A stretch of DNA of 32,698 bases from Massilia brevitalea (GCF_030711405.1 NZ_JAULSI010000031.1:37859-70556); one strand, 5' to 3'. Counted from the first letter of the stretch, positions 17,080-24,247 are shown. Program-made: numbers and translations. Notes: generated by a model from the letters alone, not told the origin.

Positions 17080-17925
17080 ATGCGCTTCCCACGCCGCACC
17101 CTGCTTGTCGCTCCCCTTGTCGCTCCCCTTGCCGTTGCCCTCAGCCTGCTCGCCGGCGCCGCCCACGCCAAGGACCCGAAGGAACTGGTGATCGGCACCA
17201 GCGCCGGGCCCTATGCCGACCAGGTCCGCTACGGCATCAAGCCGATCCTGGAAAAGCAGGGTTACAAGGTCAAGCTGGTCGAATTCAACGACTACATCCA
17301 GCCGAACTTCGCGCTGGCCGAAGGCGCGCTCGACGCCAACATCTTCCAGCACATCATCTACCTGACCCGCTTCGCCGAGCAGCACAAGCTGCCGCTGTCG
17401 GAGCTGATCAAGATTCCGACCGCGCCGATCGCCATCTACAGCCACAAGCACAAGTCGCTGAACGAAGTGAAGGCCGGCACCACAGTGGCGCTGCCGAACG
17501 ACCCGACCAACCAGGCGCGCGCGCTGGTCATGCTGGACCAGATTGGGTGGGTCAAGCTGAAACCAGGCATCGACCCGATCAAGGCGTCCGAGAAGGACAT
17601 CGCCCAGAACCTGAAGGGCATCAAGCTGCTGCCGCTGGAGGCGGCCCAGCTGCCGCGATCCCTGCAGGATGCCGACTATGCCTTCGTGAACGGGAATTTT
17701 GCTTTGGCCTCGGGCTTGAAGCTGAAGGATGCCCTGCGCACCGAGAAGATTTCGCCGAGCTACGCCAATCTGGTGGCGGTGCGCACGGCCGATAAAGATA
17801 AACAGTTTGCGAAGGATATCGCGGCGGCCTACCGCTCGCGCGAATTCCTGGAAGTGACGAACCAGCGGTTTGCCGACTATGCCAAGACCGATTATCAGCT
17901 GGCGCTGGAGAAGAGTGCAAAATGA
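17080..17925 (+). CDS. MetQ/NlpA-family substrate-binding protein, non-lipoprotein
   Basis: A 281-residue binding protein of the NlpA family. The mature domain opens with ELVIGTSAGPYADQV and contains the family segments EFNDYIQPNFALAEGALDAN and ALPNDPTNQARAL. MetQ proteins are usually lipoproteins with a lipobox cysteine. Here the signal ends AGAAHA-KD with no cysteine, so a freely soluble periplasmic protein is predicted. A 12-base tandem duplication at 17104-17127 repeats LVAP within the signal core. An AAGGAC site precedes the ATG. The ligand is unknown; neighbours point to an organosulfur compound. Confidence 0.88.
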   Translation: MRFPRRTLLVAPLVAPLAVALSLLAGAAHAKDPKELVIGTSAGPYADQVRYGIKPILEKQGYKVKLVEFNDYIQPNFALAEGALDANIFQHIIYLTRFAEQHKLPLSELIKIPTAPIAIYSHKHKSLNEVKAGTTVALPNDPTNQARALVMLDQIGWVKLKPGIDPIKASEKDIAQNLKGIKLLPLEAAQLPRSLQDADYAFVNGNFALASGLKLKDALRTEKISPSYANLVAVRTADKDKQFAKDIAAAYRSREFLEVTNQRFADYAKTDYQLALEKSAK

Positions 17926-17979
17926 CGGCTGCCGACAGGAAAGCGGGTGACGGGAAGGTGGCTGATACTGGGGCGGACC

Positions 17980-18020
17980 GCGTGGGCACGAGTGCCTGTC
18001 GCGGCCCGGCCCACCCTACG
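17980..18020 (-). repeat. REP-like palindrome, copy 2
   Basis: Read on minus it starts CGTAGGGTGGGC and ends GTGCCCACGC, matching copy 3 at both ends but with a longer centre of about 20 bases. It lies between the MetQ-type gene and the probable start of the next monooxygenase gene. Confidence 0.7.
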
Positions 18021-18047
18021 GAAAGCGAAGCACGTTCGGAGAAGCCG

Positions 18048-19433
18048 GTGCGTTTCAACGCCTTCCAGATGAACACGCCCAGCCACCAGTCGCCGGGGCT
18101 GTGGCGCCATTCGCGCAACGACAGCGCGGGCTATGCGAATGCCGGCTACTGGGTCGAGCTGGCGCAGTTGCTGGAAACGGGCGGCTTCGATGCGATTTTC
18201 CTGGCCGATGTGCTGGGCGCCTACGACGTGTATGGCGGCAGCCTCGACGCCGCCCTGAAGCACGGCGTGCAGCTGCCGCTGAACGATCCGCTGGCCCTGG
18301 TGCCGCTGATCGCCCACGCCACCACGCGCCTGGGCATCGGCGTGACGGCGGCCGTCGCCTACGAACACCCGTACACCTTTGCGCGGCGCATGTCGACGCT
18401 GGACCACCTGAGCGGCGGCCGGGTCGGCTGGAACATCGTCACCGGCTACCTCGACAGCGCGGCGCGCAACCTGGGCCAGGAGCGCCAGCTCGGCCACGAC
18501 CAGCGCTACGACCTGGCCGACGAATACCTCGACGTCGTCTACAAGCTCTGGGAAAAGAGCTGGGACGGGGACGCCGTGCTGCGCGACCGCGAACGCGGGG
18601 TCTACACCGACCCGGCGCGCGTGCACCCGATCAATCACCGGGGCCAGTACTACACGGTGCCGGGCATCCACCTGTGCGAGCCCTCTCCCCAGCGTACGCC
18701 CTTCCTGTACCAGGCCGGCGCCTCGCCGCGCGGCCTGGCATTCGCTGCGCGCCATGCCGAGGCGACATTTGTCAGCGGCCCCACCAAGGGCATCGTGCAG
18801 CGTTATGTCGAGAGTGCGCGTGCCGCCGTGCAGGCCGCAGGGCGCGACCCGGCCGCCTTGCGCGTGTATGCCCAGGCGCTGGTGATCGTCGGCGCCACCG
18901 AAGCAGAGGCCCGGGAACGCCTGCGCGAATACGAGGAACACATCGATATCGAGGCCTCGCTGACCCTGCTCTCGGGCTGGACCGGCGTCGATTTCTCGCG
19001 CTATGGCCTGGACGACACGGTCGAGTACATCGACACCGAAGCCGGCCGCTCGGCGCTGGCCTCGCTCAGCGTGGCCGATCCGTCGCGCCGCTGGACGGTG
19101 CGCGAAGCGGCGCGCTTCATTGGCCTGGGCGGACGCGGGCCGGTGATCGTCGGCGACGCGGCGCAAGTGACTGACCAGCTGGTCGCCTGGCTCGACGAGA
19201 CCGGCATCGACGGCTTCAATCTCGCCTTTGCCCTGCCCTACGAAGACATGCAGGGCGTGGTGGAGCTGGTGGTGCCGGAATTGAAGCGGCGCGGCCGCTA
19301 CCGGCAGGATAAAGAGAGCGCCACCCTGCGCGAACAGCTGCTCGGCGCCGGGCCACACCTGGCGTTCGAGCATCCGGGACGCCAGGTCAGCATCGACACG
19401 TCAATCGACACCACGCTGCGCTCCGCAGCCTGA
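18048..19433 (+). CDS. NtaA/SnaA/DszA-family FMN-dependent monooxygenase
   Basis: About 461 residues of luciferase-like fold, of the two-component group containing nitrilotriacetate monooxygenase and the sulfone monooxygenase DszA. It begins RFNAFQMNTPSHQSPGLWRH, and ADVLGAYDVYGGS, ARRMSTLDHLSGGRVGWNIV and SAARNLG are typical. It needs FMNH2 from a separate reductase; SsuE is the only candidate here. The open frame reaches back to ATG 17922, overlapping the previous stop, but its first 42 codons run through the REP-like element. GTG 18048 has GGAG (18038-18041) six bases upstream and starts at the conserved part, so it is preferred. The substrate is unknown; sulfur context suggests a C-S bond oxidiser. 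Confidence 0.85.
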   Translation: MRFNAFQMNTPSHQSPGLWRHSRNDSAGYANAGYWVELAQLLETGGFDAIFLADVLGAYDVYGGSLDAALKHGVQLPLNDPLALVPLIAHATTRLGIGVTAAVAYEHPYTFARRMSTLDHLSGGRVGWNIVTGYLDSAARNLGQERQLGHDQRYDLADEYLDVVYKLWEKSWDGDAVLRDRERGVYTDPARVHPINHRGQYYTVPGIHLCEPSPQRTPFLYQAGASPRGLAFAARHAEATFVSGPTKGIVQRYVESARAAVQAAGRDPAALRVYAQALVIVGATEAEARERLREYEEHIDIEASLTLLSGWTGVDFSRYGLDDTVEYIDTEAGRSALASLSVADPSRRWTVREAARFIGLGGRGPVIVGDAAQVTDQLVAWLDETGIDGFNLAFALPYEDMQGVVELVVPELKRRGRYRQDKESATLREQLLGAGPHLAFEHPGRQVSIDTSIDTTLRSAA

Positions 19434-19452
19434 ACCAAGAAAGAAGAAGAAC

Positions 19453-20433
19453 ATGAAACGACGAAGCCTGCTTCAATTTGCCGCCAGCGGCGCCGCCCTC
19501 TCCGCCCTGCCCCTGACCAGCCGCGCCGCCGGCCTGGAAGAACTGCGCCTGGACTACGCCTATTACTCGCCCACCAGCCTGGTGCTGCGCCACTTCGGCT
19601 GGCTGGAAGAAGCCTTCCAGGCCGACGGTACGCGCATCAAATGGGTGCTCAGCGCCGGCAGCAACCGCGCCCTCGAATACCTGAACGCGAACAGTATCGA
19701 CATCGGCTCCAGCGCCGGCCTGGCCGCCCTGCTGGCCAAGGCCAACGGCAACCCGATCAAGACGCCCTACATCTACTCGCGCCCGGAATGGACGGCGCTG
19801 GTGGTGCCGAAGCATTCGCCTATCCGCAGCCTGGCCGACTTGAAGGGTAAGAAGGTCGCGGCCGCCAAGGGCACCGATCCCTACCTGTTCCTGCTGCGTT
19901 CCCTGCAAAGCGTGGGCCTGCGCCGCAGCGACATCGAGCACGTCGCCCTGCAGCACGCGGACGGGCGCGCGGCGCTGGAACAGGGCCGCGTCGACGCCTG
20001 GGCCGGGCTCGATCCGCACATGGCGGCGGCCGAACTCGAAGGCGGCGCGCGCCTGCTGTACCGGAACGTGTCGTTCAACACCTACGGCTTCCTGAACGTG
20101 CGTGAAGAGTTTTTGGCGAAGTATCCGCAGCAGACCGCGCGCGTGATCGCCTCCTACGAAAAGGCGAGGCTGTGGACGCGTGCGAACCCGAGCGAAGCGG
20201 CGAAGATCCTGGCGGCCGAGGCCAAGGTCTCTCTGCCGGTGGCCCTGCTGCAGGTGAAGCTGCGCAGCGACTTCAGTCATCCGCAACCCTCGACCGAACA
20301 CCTGAAGGCGCTGCAGCTGGCGGCGCCCATCCTGCGCGAGGAGTCGCTGGTGAAACCCGGCACCGACCTGAACGCGGCCATTAGCGGCCTGATCGACACC
20401 CGCTTTGCGCAGCCGCTGATTGCCCGCGCCTGA
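19453..20433 (+). CDS. Sulfonate-type ABC substrate-binding protein (second set)
   Basis: A 326-residue periplasmic binding protein of the SsuA/NMT1-like family, with an N-terminal signal (KRRSLLQFAASGAALSALP) probably cleaved near SRAA. The mature part contains LDYAYYSPTSLVLRHFGWLE, SNRALEYLNANSIDIGSSAG and the hinge-like LADLKGKKVAAAKGTDPYLFL. It differs clearly from the SsuA at 12578-13552, so a different ligand range is inferred. It opens a three-gene importer set, 19 bases after the monooxygenase stop. Confidence 0.88.
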   Translation: MKRRSLLQFAASGAALSALPLTSRAAGLEELRLDYAYYSPTSLVLRHFGWLEEAFQADGTRIKWVLSAGSNRALEYLNANSIDIGSSAGLAALLAKANGNPIKTPYIYSRPEWTALVVPKHSPIRSLADLKGKKVAAAKGTDPYLFLLRSLQSVGLRRSDIEHVALQHADGRAALEQGRVDAWAGLDPHMAAAELEGGARLLYRNVSFNTYGFLNVREEFLAKYPQQTARVIASYEKARLWTRANPSEAAKILAAEAKVSLPVALLQVKLRSDFSHPQPSTEHLKALQLAAPILREESLVKPGTDLNAAISGLIDTRFAQPLIARA

Positions 20434-20437
20434 CATC

Positions 20438-21265
20438 ATGAAGCCGCACACCATCGACCTGCCGCTGCCGGCCGCAAACCCGGACGCGGCGCCGCGCAAA
20501 ACCAGGCTGCTGCCGCTCGGCCTGCTGCTGCCCCTGCTGGCGGTGGCCGGGCTGGAGTTCGGCGTGCGCTCCGGCCTGGTGCCGGCCAACCTGATGCCGG
20601 CGCCGAGCGAAATCGCGTCTACGCTGGCCTGGCTGGCGCAGAACGGCCTGGCCGGCCACCTGGCCAGCAGTTGCCTGCGCGTGACCGCAGGATTCGGCAT
20701 CGGCGCCAGCCTGGCCCTGGTGCTGGGTGCGGCGGTGGCGCTGAACCCGCGCACCGAGCGCCTGCTCGACCCCAGCTTCCAGGCCCTGCGCGCGATTCCT
20801 TCGCTGGCCTGGGTGCCGCTGCTGCTGCTCTGGTTCGGTATCGACGAAACGCCGAAGCTGATCCTGATTGCGATCGGCGCCTTCTTCCCGGTGTATATGG
20901 GCGTGGTGTCGGGCATCCGCGGCGTCGACCGCAAGCTGCTCGAAGTCGGCCAGCTGTACCGGCTGTCGCCGTTGGCCCTGGCGCGCCGCGTGCTGCTGCC
21001 GGCGGCGCTGCCGGCCGTGCTCACCGGCTTGCGCAATGGCCTGAGCCTGGCGTGGATGTTCATGGTCGCGGCCGAACTGATTGCAGCGAGCCAGGGCCTC
21101 GGCTACCTGCTGTCGGACGGGCGTGAATCGAGCCGCGCCGACATCATGCTGGCGGCCATCGTGGTGCTGGCCTTGCTGGGTAAGGTCAGCGACACGGCGA
21201 TGGGTGCGCTGGAAGCGCGTTTGCTGTCGTGGCGCGACAGCTATGCGAACCGGGGCGCGCGATGA
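20438..21265 (+). CDS. SsuC-like ABC transporter permease (second set)
   Basis: A 275-residue inner-membrane permease of the nitrate/sulfonate/taurine family, with about six membrane segments. Family signatures are LRAIPSLAWVPLLLLWFGID, the EAA loop around LLEVGQLYRLSPLALARRVL, and AAELIAASQGLGYLL. ATG 20438 is four bases after the previous stop; an in-frame TTG at 20420 would lie inside the upstream gene. It lacks the long extension of the other SsuC. Confidence 0.9.
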   Translation: MKPHTIDLPLPAANPDAAPRKTRLLPLGLLLPLLAVAGLEFGVRSGLVPANLMPAPSEIASTLAWLAQNGLAGHLASSCLRVTAGFGIGASLALVLGAAVALNPRTERLLDPSFQALRAIPSLAWVPLLLLWFGIDETPKLILIAIGAFFPVYMGVVSGIRGVDRKLLEVGQLYRLSPLALARRVLLPAALPAVLTGLRNGLSLAWMFMVAAELIAASQGLGYLLSDGRESSRADIMLAAIVVLALLGKVSDTAMGALEARLLSWRDSYANRGAR

Positions 21266-21993
21266 CGGCCTTGCTGGAACTTGGCGTCGACGAAAAGCGC
21301 TACGGCGCGCGCACGGTGCTGCGCGGTTTTCATTTGCGCCTGGAAGCGGGCGAAATCGTGAGCCTGATCGGCGCCAGCGGCTGCGGCAAGAGCAGCCTGC
21401 TGTCGATTGCCGCCGGCCTCGATGGCCAGTACCGCGGCAGCGTGCGCCTGCGTGGCGGCGCGATACGCGGCACCCATGCCGAGATCGGCCTGATCTTCCA
21501 GGAACCGCGCCTGTTTCCCTGGCTGACGGTGGAGCAAAACATCGTGTTCGGCGCGCCGGATGCGCCGGATACCAGACGCGTGGCGGCCCTGCTCGAAGAA
21601 GTGGGACTGGGCGGCTTTGGCAGTTCGCTGCCGAAGCAGCTGTCCGGCGGCCAGGCCCAGCGCGTGGCGATTGCGCGCGGCCTGTACACCCGGCCGCGCG
21701 TGCTATTGCTGGACGAGCCGTTTTCGGCGGTGGACGCCTTTACCCGCATGCGCCTGCAAGACCTGCTGGCGCGCGTGGCCGCGCAGCACCGCCTGAGCGT
21801 GCTGCTGGTCACGCACGACATCGACGAAGCCCTGTACCTGAGCGACCGCATCGTGCTGATGGACGGCGTGCCCGGCCCGGCGCGCGCCGAATTCGAGGTC
21901 GGCCATGCCCGGCCGCGCGACCGCGCCGTGCTGGCCACGTCCACCCTCAAGCCGGCGATCCTGGAAAATTTGCATGCGGTGCACGCAATCTGA
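21262..21993 (+). CDS. SsuB-like ABC transporter ATPase (second set)
   Basis: A 243-residue ABC ATPase: Walker A GASGCGKSS at 37-45, the FQEPRLFPWLTVEQN Q-loop region typical of SsuB/TauB, LSGGQAQRVAIAR, Walker B VLLLDEPFSAVDA and the switch VTHDIDEAL. The ATG overlaps the permease stop by 4 bases (ATGA), giving tight coupling; an upstream in-frame start at 21229 lacks support. It is the last gene of the plus operon, which ends facing cysE. Confidence 0.9.
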   Translation: MTALLELGVDEKRYGARTVLRGFHLRLEAGEIVSLIGASGCGKSSLLSIAAGLDGQYRGSVRLRGGAIRGTHAEIGLIFQEPRLFPWLTVEQNIVFGAPDAPDTRRVAALLEEVGLGGFGSSLPKQLSGGQAQRVAIARGLYTRPRVLLLDEPFSAVDAFTRMRLQDLLARVAAQHRLSVLLVTHDIDEALYLSDRIVLMDGVPGPARAEFEVGHARPRDRAVLATSTLKPAILENLHAVHAI

Positions 21994-22071
21994 TACCGGC
22001 CACCCTGAGAGCCTGCACGCCGCTCACGCCATCTTGCCGCAAGCCTCGGCCAGGAGCGGCCAGCGGCAGCA

Positions 22072-22989
22072 TCAGGCGCCGCGCATCTGCGCCTGCGTGA
22101 CGTTGCTGCCCGGCGCCACGCTTTGCGTCAGCCAGACATTGCCGCCGATGGTCGACCCCGCCCCCACCGTGATGCGCCCGAGGATGGTGGCGCCGGCATA
22201 GATCACGACGTCGTCCTCGACGATCGGATGGCGCGGCGCGCCTTTCACCAGCGCCCCACTGTCGTCGGTCGGGAAGCGGCGCGCACCCAGGGTGACTGCC
22301 TGGTACAGGCGCACGTGGCGGCCGATGATGGCCGTTTCTCCAATCACGACACCGGTGCCGTGGTCGATGAAGAAGCTCGGGCCGATCTGCGCAGCCGGGT
22401 GGATGTCGATACCGGTAAGCGTGTGCGCGATGTCGGCGCCCAGGCGCGCCAGGAAAGGCACGCCGAGCCGGTGCAGGCAATGCGCCAGGCGGTGATACAG
22501 CACGGCGATGGTGCCCGGGTAGCACAGCATGATCTCGGCCACGGAACTGGCCGCCGGGTCGCCGGCCAGCGCCGCCTGCACGTCGGACACCAGCAAGGCG
22601 CGGATCTCCGGCAGGCTGGCGGCAAAGGTGCGCGTGATGGCGCGCGCCTGCTCGGCCAGTTCGAGTTCGCCCAGCTCGTCGGATTCGGGGCTGAAGCGCA
22701 GCGCGCGGCGCACCTGCTCGACCAGGCGGTCCAGCGCCACGTTCAGCGTGTCGCCGACGAAGTAGTCGATGCTCTCGTCGTTCAGGTCCGGGCGGCCGTA
22801 ATGGGTGGGAAACAGCGCTGCCGAGATGCCCTCGATCACCTGCTTCAGGACCTCGCGCGAAGGGAGTTCGCGCACCCGGCCCTGGTGGCGGATGTTATGG
22901 GTGTTCTCGCGCGAATGGCGCAGCGCTTCAATGATGGGGCCGAGCTGCCAGTGGTTGGCGCCGGCCGGGGGGAAGTGATTGTCGTTCAT
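22072..22989 (-). CDS. cysE: Serine O-acetyltransferase (EpsC-type)
   Basis: A 305-residue serine acetyltransferase that makes O-acetylserine, the acceptor for sulfide in cysteine synthesis. An alpha-helical N-terminal part of about 180 residues is followed by a left-handed beta-helix (about 190-290). Key residues are His197 in GIDIHPAA and Asp209-His210 in IDHGTGVVIGETA. The extended N-terminus fits the EpsC branch. The gene converges on the transporter operon with 78 bases between them, in which I see only a weak GGCC-type fold. It has its own control region carrying a motif shared with ssuE. Confidence 0.92.
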   Translation of the reverse strand: MNDNHFPPAGANHWQLGPIIEALRHSRENTHNIRHQGRVRELPSREVLKQVIEGISAALFPTHYGRPDLNDESIDYFVGDTLNVALDRLVEQVRRALRFSPESDELGELELAEQARAITRTFAASLPEIRALLVSDVQAALAGDPAASSVAEIMLCYPGTIAVLYHRLAHCLHRLGVPFLARLGADIAHTLTGIDIHPAAQIGPSFFIDHGTGVVIGETAIIGRHVRLYQAVTLGARRFPTDDSGALVKGAPRHPIVEDDVVIYAGATILGRITVGAGSTIGGNVWLTQSVAPGSNVTQAQMRGA

Positions 22990-23283
22990 GCATCAAGCCT
23001 ACTCCAACATGGCTGCTACACGAACGATTTTAATTGCACTTCTTTATTCCAGCACAATGCCCTTATGCGCTCTTGAATGTAAGCAATTTCCTCGCTGCAG
23101 CGGTTATCATCATGCGTCCAAAATGGCTAAGGAGACACGCCAACTGGGCAGCTTACAGATTGAAACCTCTCTTACAGCGGGACTGATCACATTCGACCGT
23201 TTTCCTGAGACACTACATCGTACGTACAGAGCAAACCGGCAAACGCTGGCAACGTCCTCATCACTGAATCCTGGAGTAGAAAA
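22990..23283. promoter_or_regulatory. Divergent control region of cysE and the secreted-protein gene
   Basis: A 294-base gap. For cysE (minus) a TAAAAT -10 lies at 23032-23027, giving a start of transcription near 23021; the shared sulfur motif at 23061-23071 is then centred about 45 bases upstream, a usual activator position. No good -35 is seen. For the plus gene, TTGAAA at 23159-23164 is a possible -35 without a convincing -10, and a GGAG ribosome site precedes ATG 23284. Confidence 0.45.
23061..23071 (-). promoter_or_regulatory. Shared sulfur motif AGCGCATAAGG, cysE copy
   Basis: On minus this reads AGCGCATAAGG, then four bases and TGTGC. It is identical over 11 bases to the ssuE copy at 14238-14248, with the same orientation relative to the gene. 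An activator site of the CysB/SsuR kind is inferred. Confidence 0.5.
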
Positions 23284-23691
23284 ATGCGCATACATCACAA
23301 CATCCAACGCATCGCCCTCGTGCTGGCACTGACCGCCGCATCCTCTTCCGCGTTCGCCCAGAGCGCCGAGTACCGCCGCGGCTACGACGACGGTTATGCC
23401 GCTGGCCAGCGCGACGCCCGTGACGGCGGCCGCGGCGGCCACAACCGTGACCGCCTGACCATCGACGAAGCGACCTACGGCGTGCGCGGCGCCATGTGCG
23501 ATGCACGTCGCGCAGTACGCCAGGAAGCCGAGCGTAACGGTGGCCTCGTTGTCGCCGGCAATCACCTGTGCGGCGATCCGAAGCGCAATACCAACAAACA
23601 GCTGAACATCGTCTACCGCTGCGGCAATGACCGTCCTACCCAGATTTCCGCACGCGAAAACGACACGCTGCGCCTGAGCTGCTGGCGCTAA
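23284..23691 (+). CDS. Small secreted four-cysteine protein, function unknown
   Basis: A 135-residue protein with a clear signal peptide (hydrophobic 9-24, cleavage after AFA or AFAQ at 23-26). The mature part starts with a Tyr/Gly/Asp/Arg-rich repeat (YRRGYDDGYAAGQRD) and a DGGRGG linker, then a small domain with cysteines at 72, 96, 113 and 133, enough for two disulfides in the periplasm. I do not recognise the family. GGAGTAG lies 5-8 bases before the ATG. Its neighbours, cysE and nudB, do not suggest a role. Confidence 0.75.
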   Translation: MRIHHNIQRIALVLALTAASSSAFAQSAEYRRGYDDGYAAGQRDARDGGRGGHNRDRLTIDEATYGVRGAMCDARRAVRQEAERNGGLVVAGNHLCGDPKRNTNKQLNIVYRCGNDRPTQISARENDTLRLSCWR

Positions 23692-23698
23692 GCCAGCA
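23680..23698 (+). terminator. Weak hairpin at the end of the secreted-protein gene
   Basis: Perfect 7-bp arms TGCTGGC (23680-23686) and GCCAGCA (23692-23698) with a 5-base loop span the stop codon. No T-run follows on either strand. It sits between two convergent gene ends, so a termination role is possible. Confidence 0.35.
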
Positions 23699-23705
23699 AG
23701 CGCCT

Positions 23706-24161
23706 TCAGGGCTTCTTGAAGTGCCGGGGCAATTGCAGCACGGCCTCGGCATTCGACGCAGAAAAGCAGCGGTCGGCCGCTTCCAGTAGCGGCAGCCAGG
23801 CGTACTGCACATGCTCGCGTGGACTGAGTGTGATGGGAATGTCGCGCGGTACGCAGACCGAGAACACGTGCTCGGTATTATGCGTCACCCCCGGCGCATA
23901 GCGGTGGCGCCAGGTTGGATAGATCTCGTAAATATTTGACAATCCCCAGTCCAGCAGGCGGATTGTCTCCCCATCGGAAACAATCCCTGTCTCCTCGAAC
24001 AGCTCGCGCGCAGCCGTCTGCAGCAGCGGTTCATCGAGCGCATCGAGCGAACCCGTCACCGATTGCCAGAAGCCGGGCCGGTCGGCGCGTTCGATCAGCA
24101 GCACTTCCAGATCGAAGGTGTGGATGACGACGAGGACGGATTCGGGGATTTTGTGGGGCAA
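23706..24161 (-). CDS. nudB: Dihydroneopterin triphosphate diphosphatase (Nudix)
   Basis: A Nudix hydrolase of about 151 residues that removes pyrophosphate from dihydroneopterin triphosphate in folate synthesis. Typical of NudB are ESVLVVIHT, ADRPGFWQSVTGS, the Nudix box ending AARELFEETGI (with one extra residue between the box Gly and first Glu), and HRYAPGVTHNTEHVF. TTG 24161 is preferred as start: GAGG lies five bases upstream and the length then matches E. coli NudB (150). A GTG at 24206 would add 15 unconserved residues and has no ribosome site. Located downstream of aspS. Confidence 0.88.
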   Translation of the reverse strand: MPHKIPESVLVVIHTFDLEVLLIERADRPGFWQSVTGSLDALDEPLLQTAARELFEETGIVSDGETIRLLDWGLSNIYEIYPTWRHRYAPGVTHNTEHVFSVCVPRDIPITLSPREHVQYAWLPLLEAADRCFSASNAEAVLQLPRHFKKP

Positions 24162-24219
24162 AGGCGCCTCGGAGGAATCGAGACCGGCACGTGGGTAGAT
24201 GTGCACGTGCCGGTTGGAC

Positions 24220-24246
24220 GCGTGGGCACGGGGCGCCCACCCTACG
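24220..24246 (-). repeat. REP-like palindrome, copy 3
   Basis: Read on minus: CGTAGGGTGGGC, then GCCCCGT, then GCCCACGC. Stem GTGGGC/GCCCAC. It lies in the aspS-nudB gap next to another hairpin and agrees with copy 2 at both flanks. Confidence 0.7.
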
Positions 24247-24247
24247 A

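Noticed and set aside
17104..17127. A 12-base tandem repeat as a phase-variation site
   Set aside because: Only two units, in frame within a signal peptide; 12 is a multiple of three, so copy changes would not switch the gene off.
22030..22070. GGCC-rich fold between the two convergent gene ends as a terminator
   Set aside because: Stems are only 4-5 bp with internal mismatches and there is no T-run.
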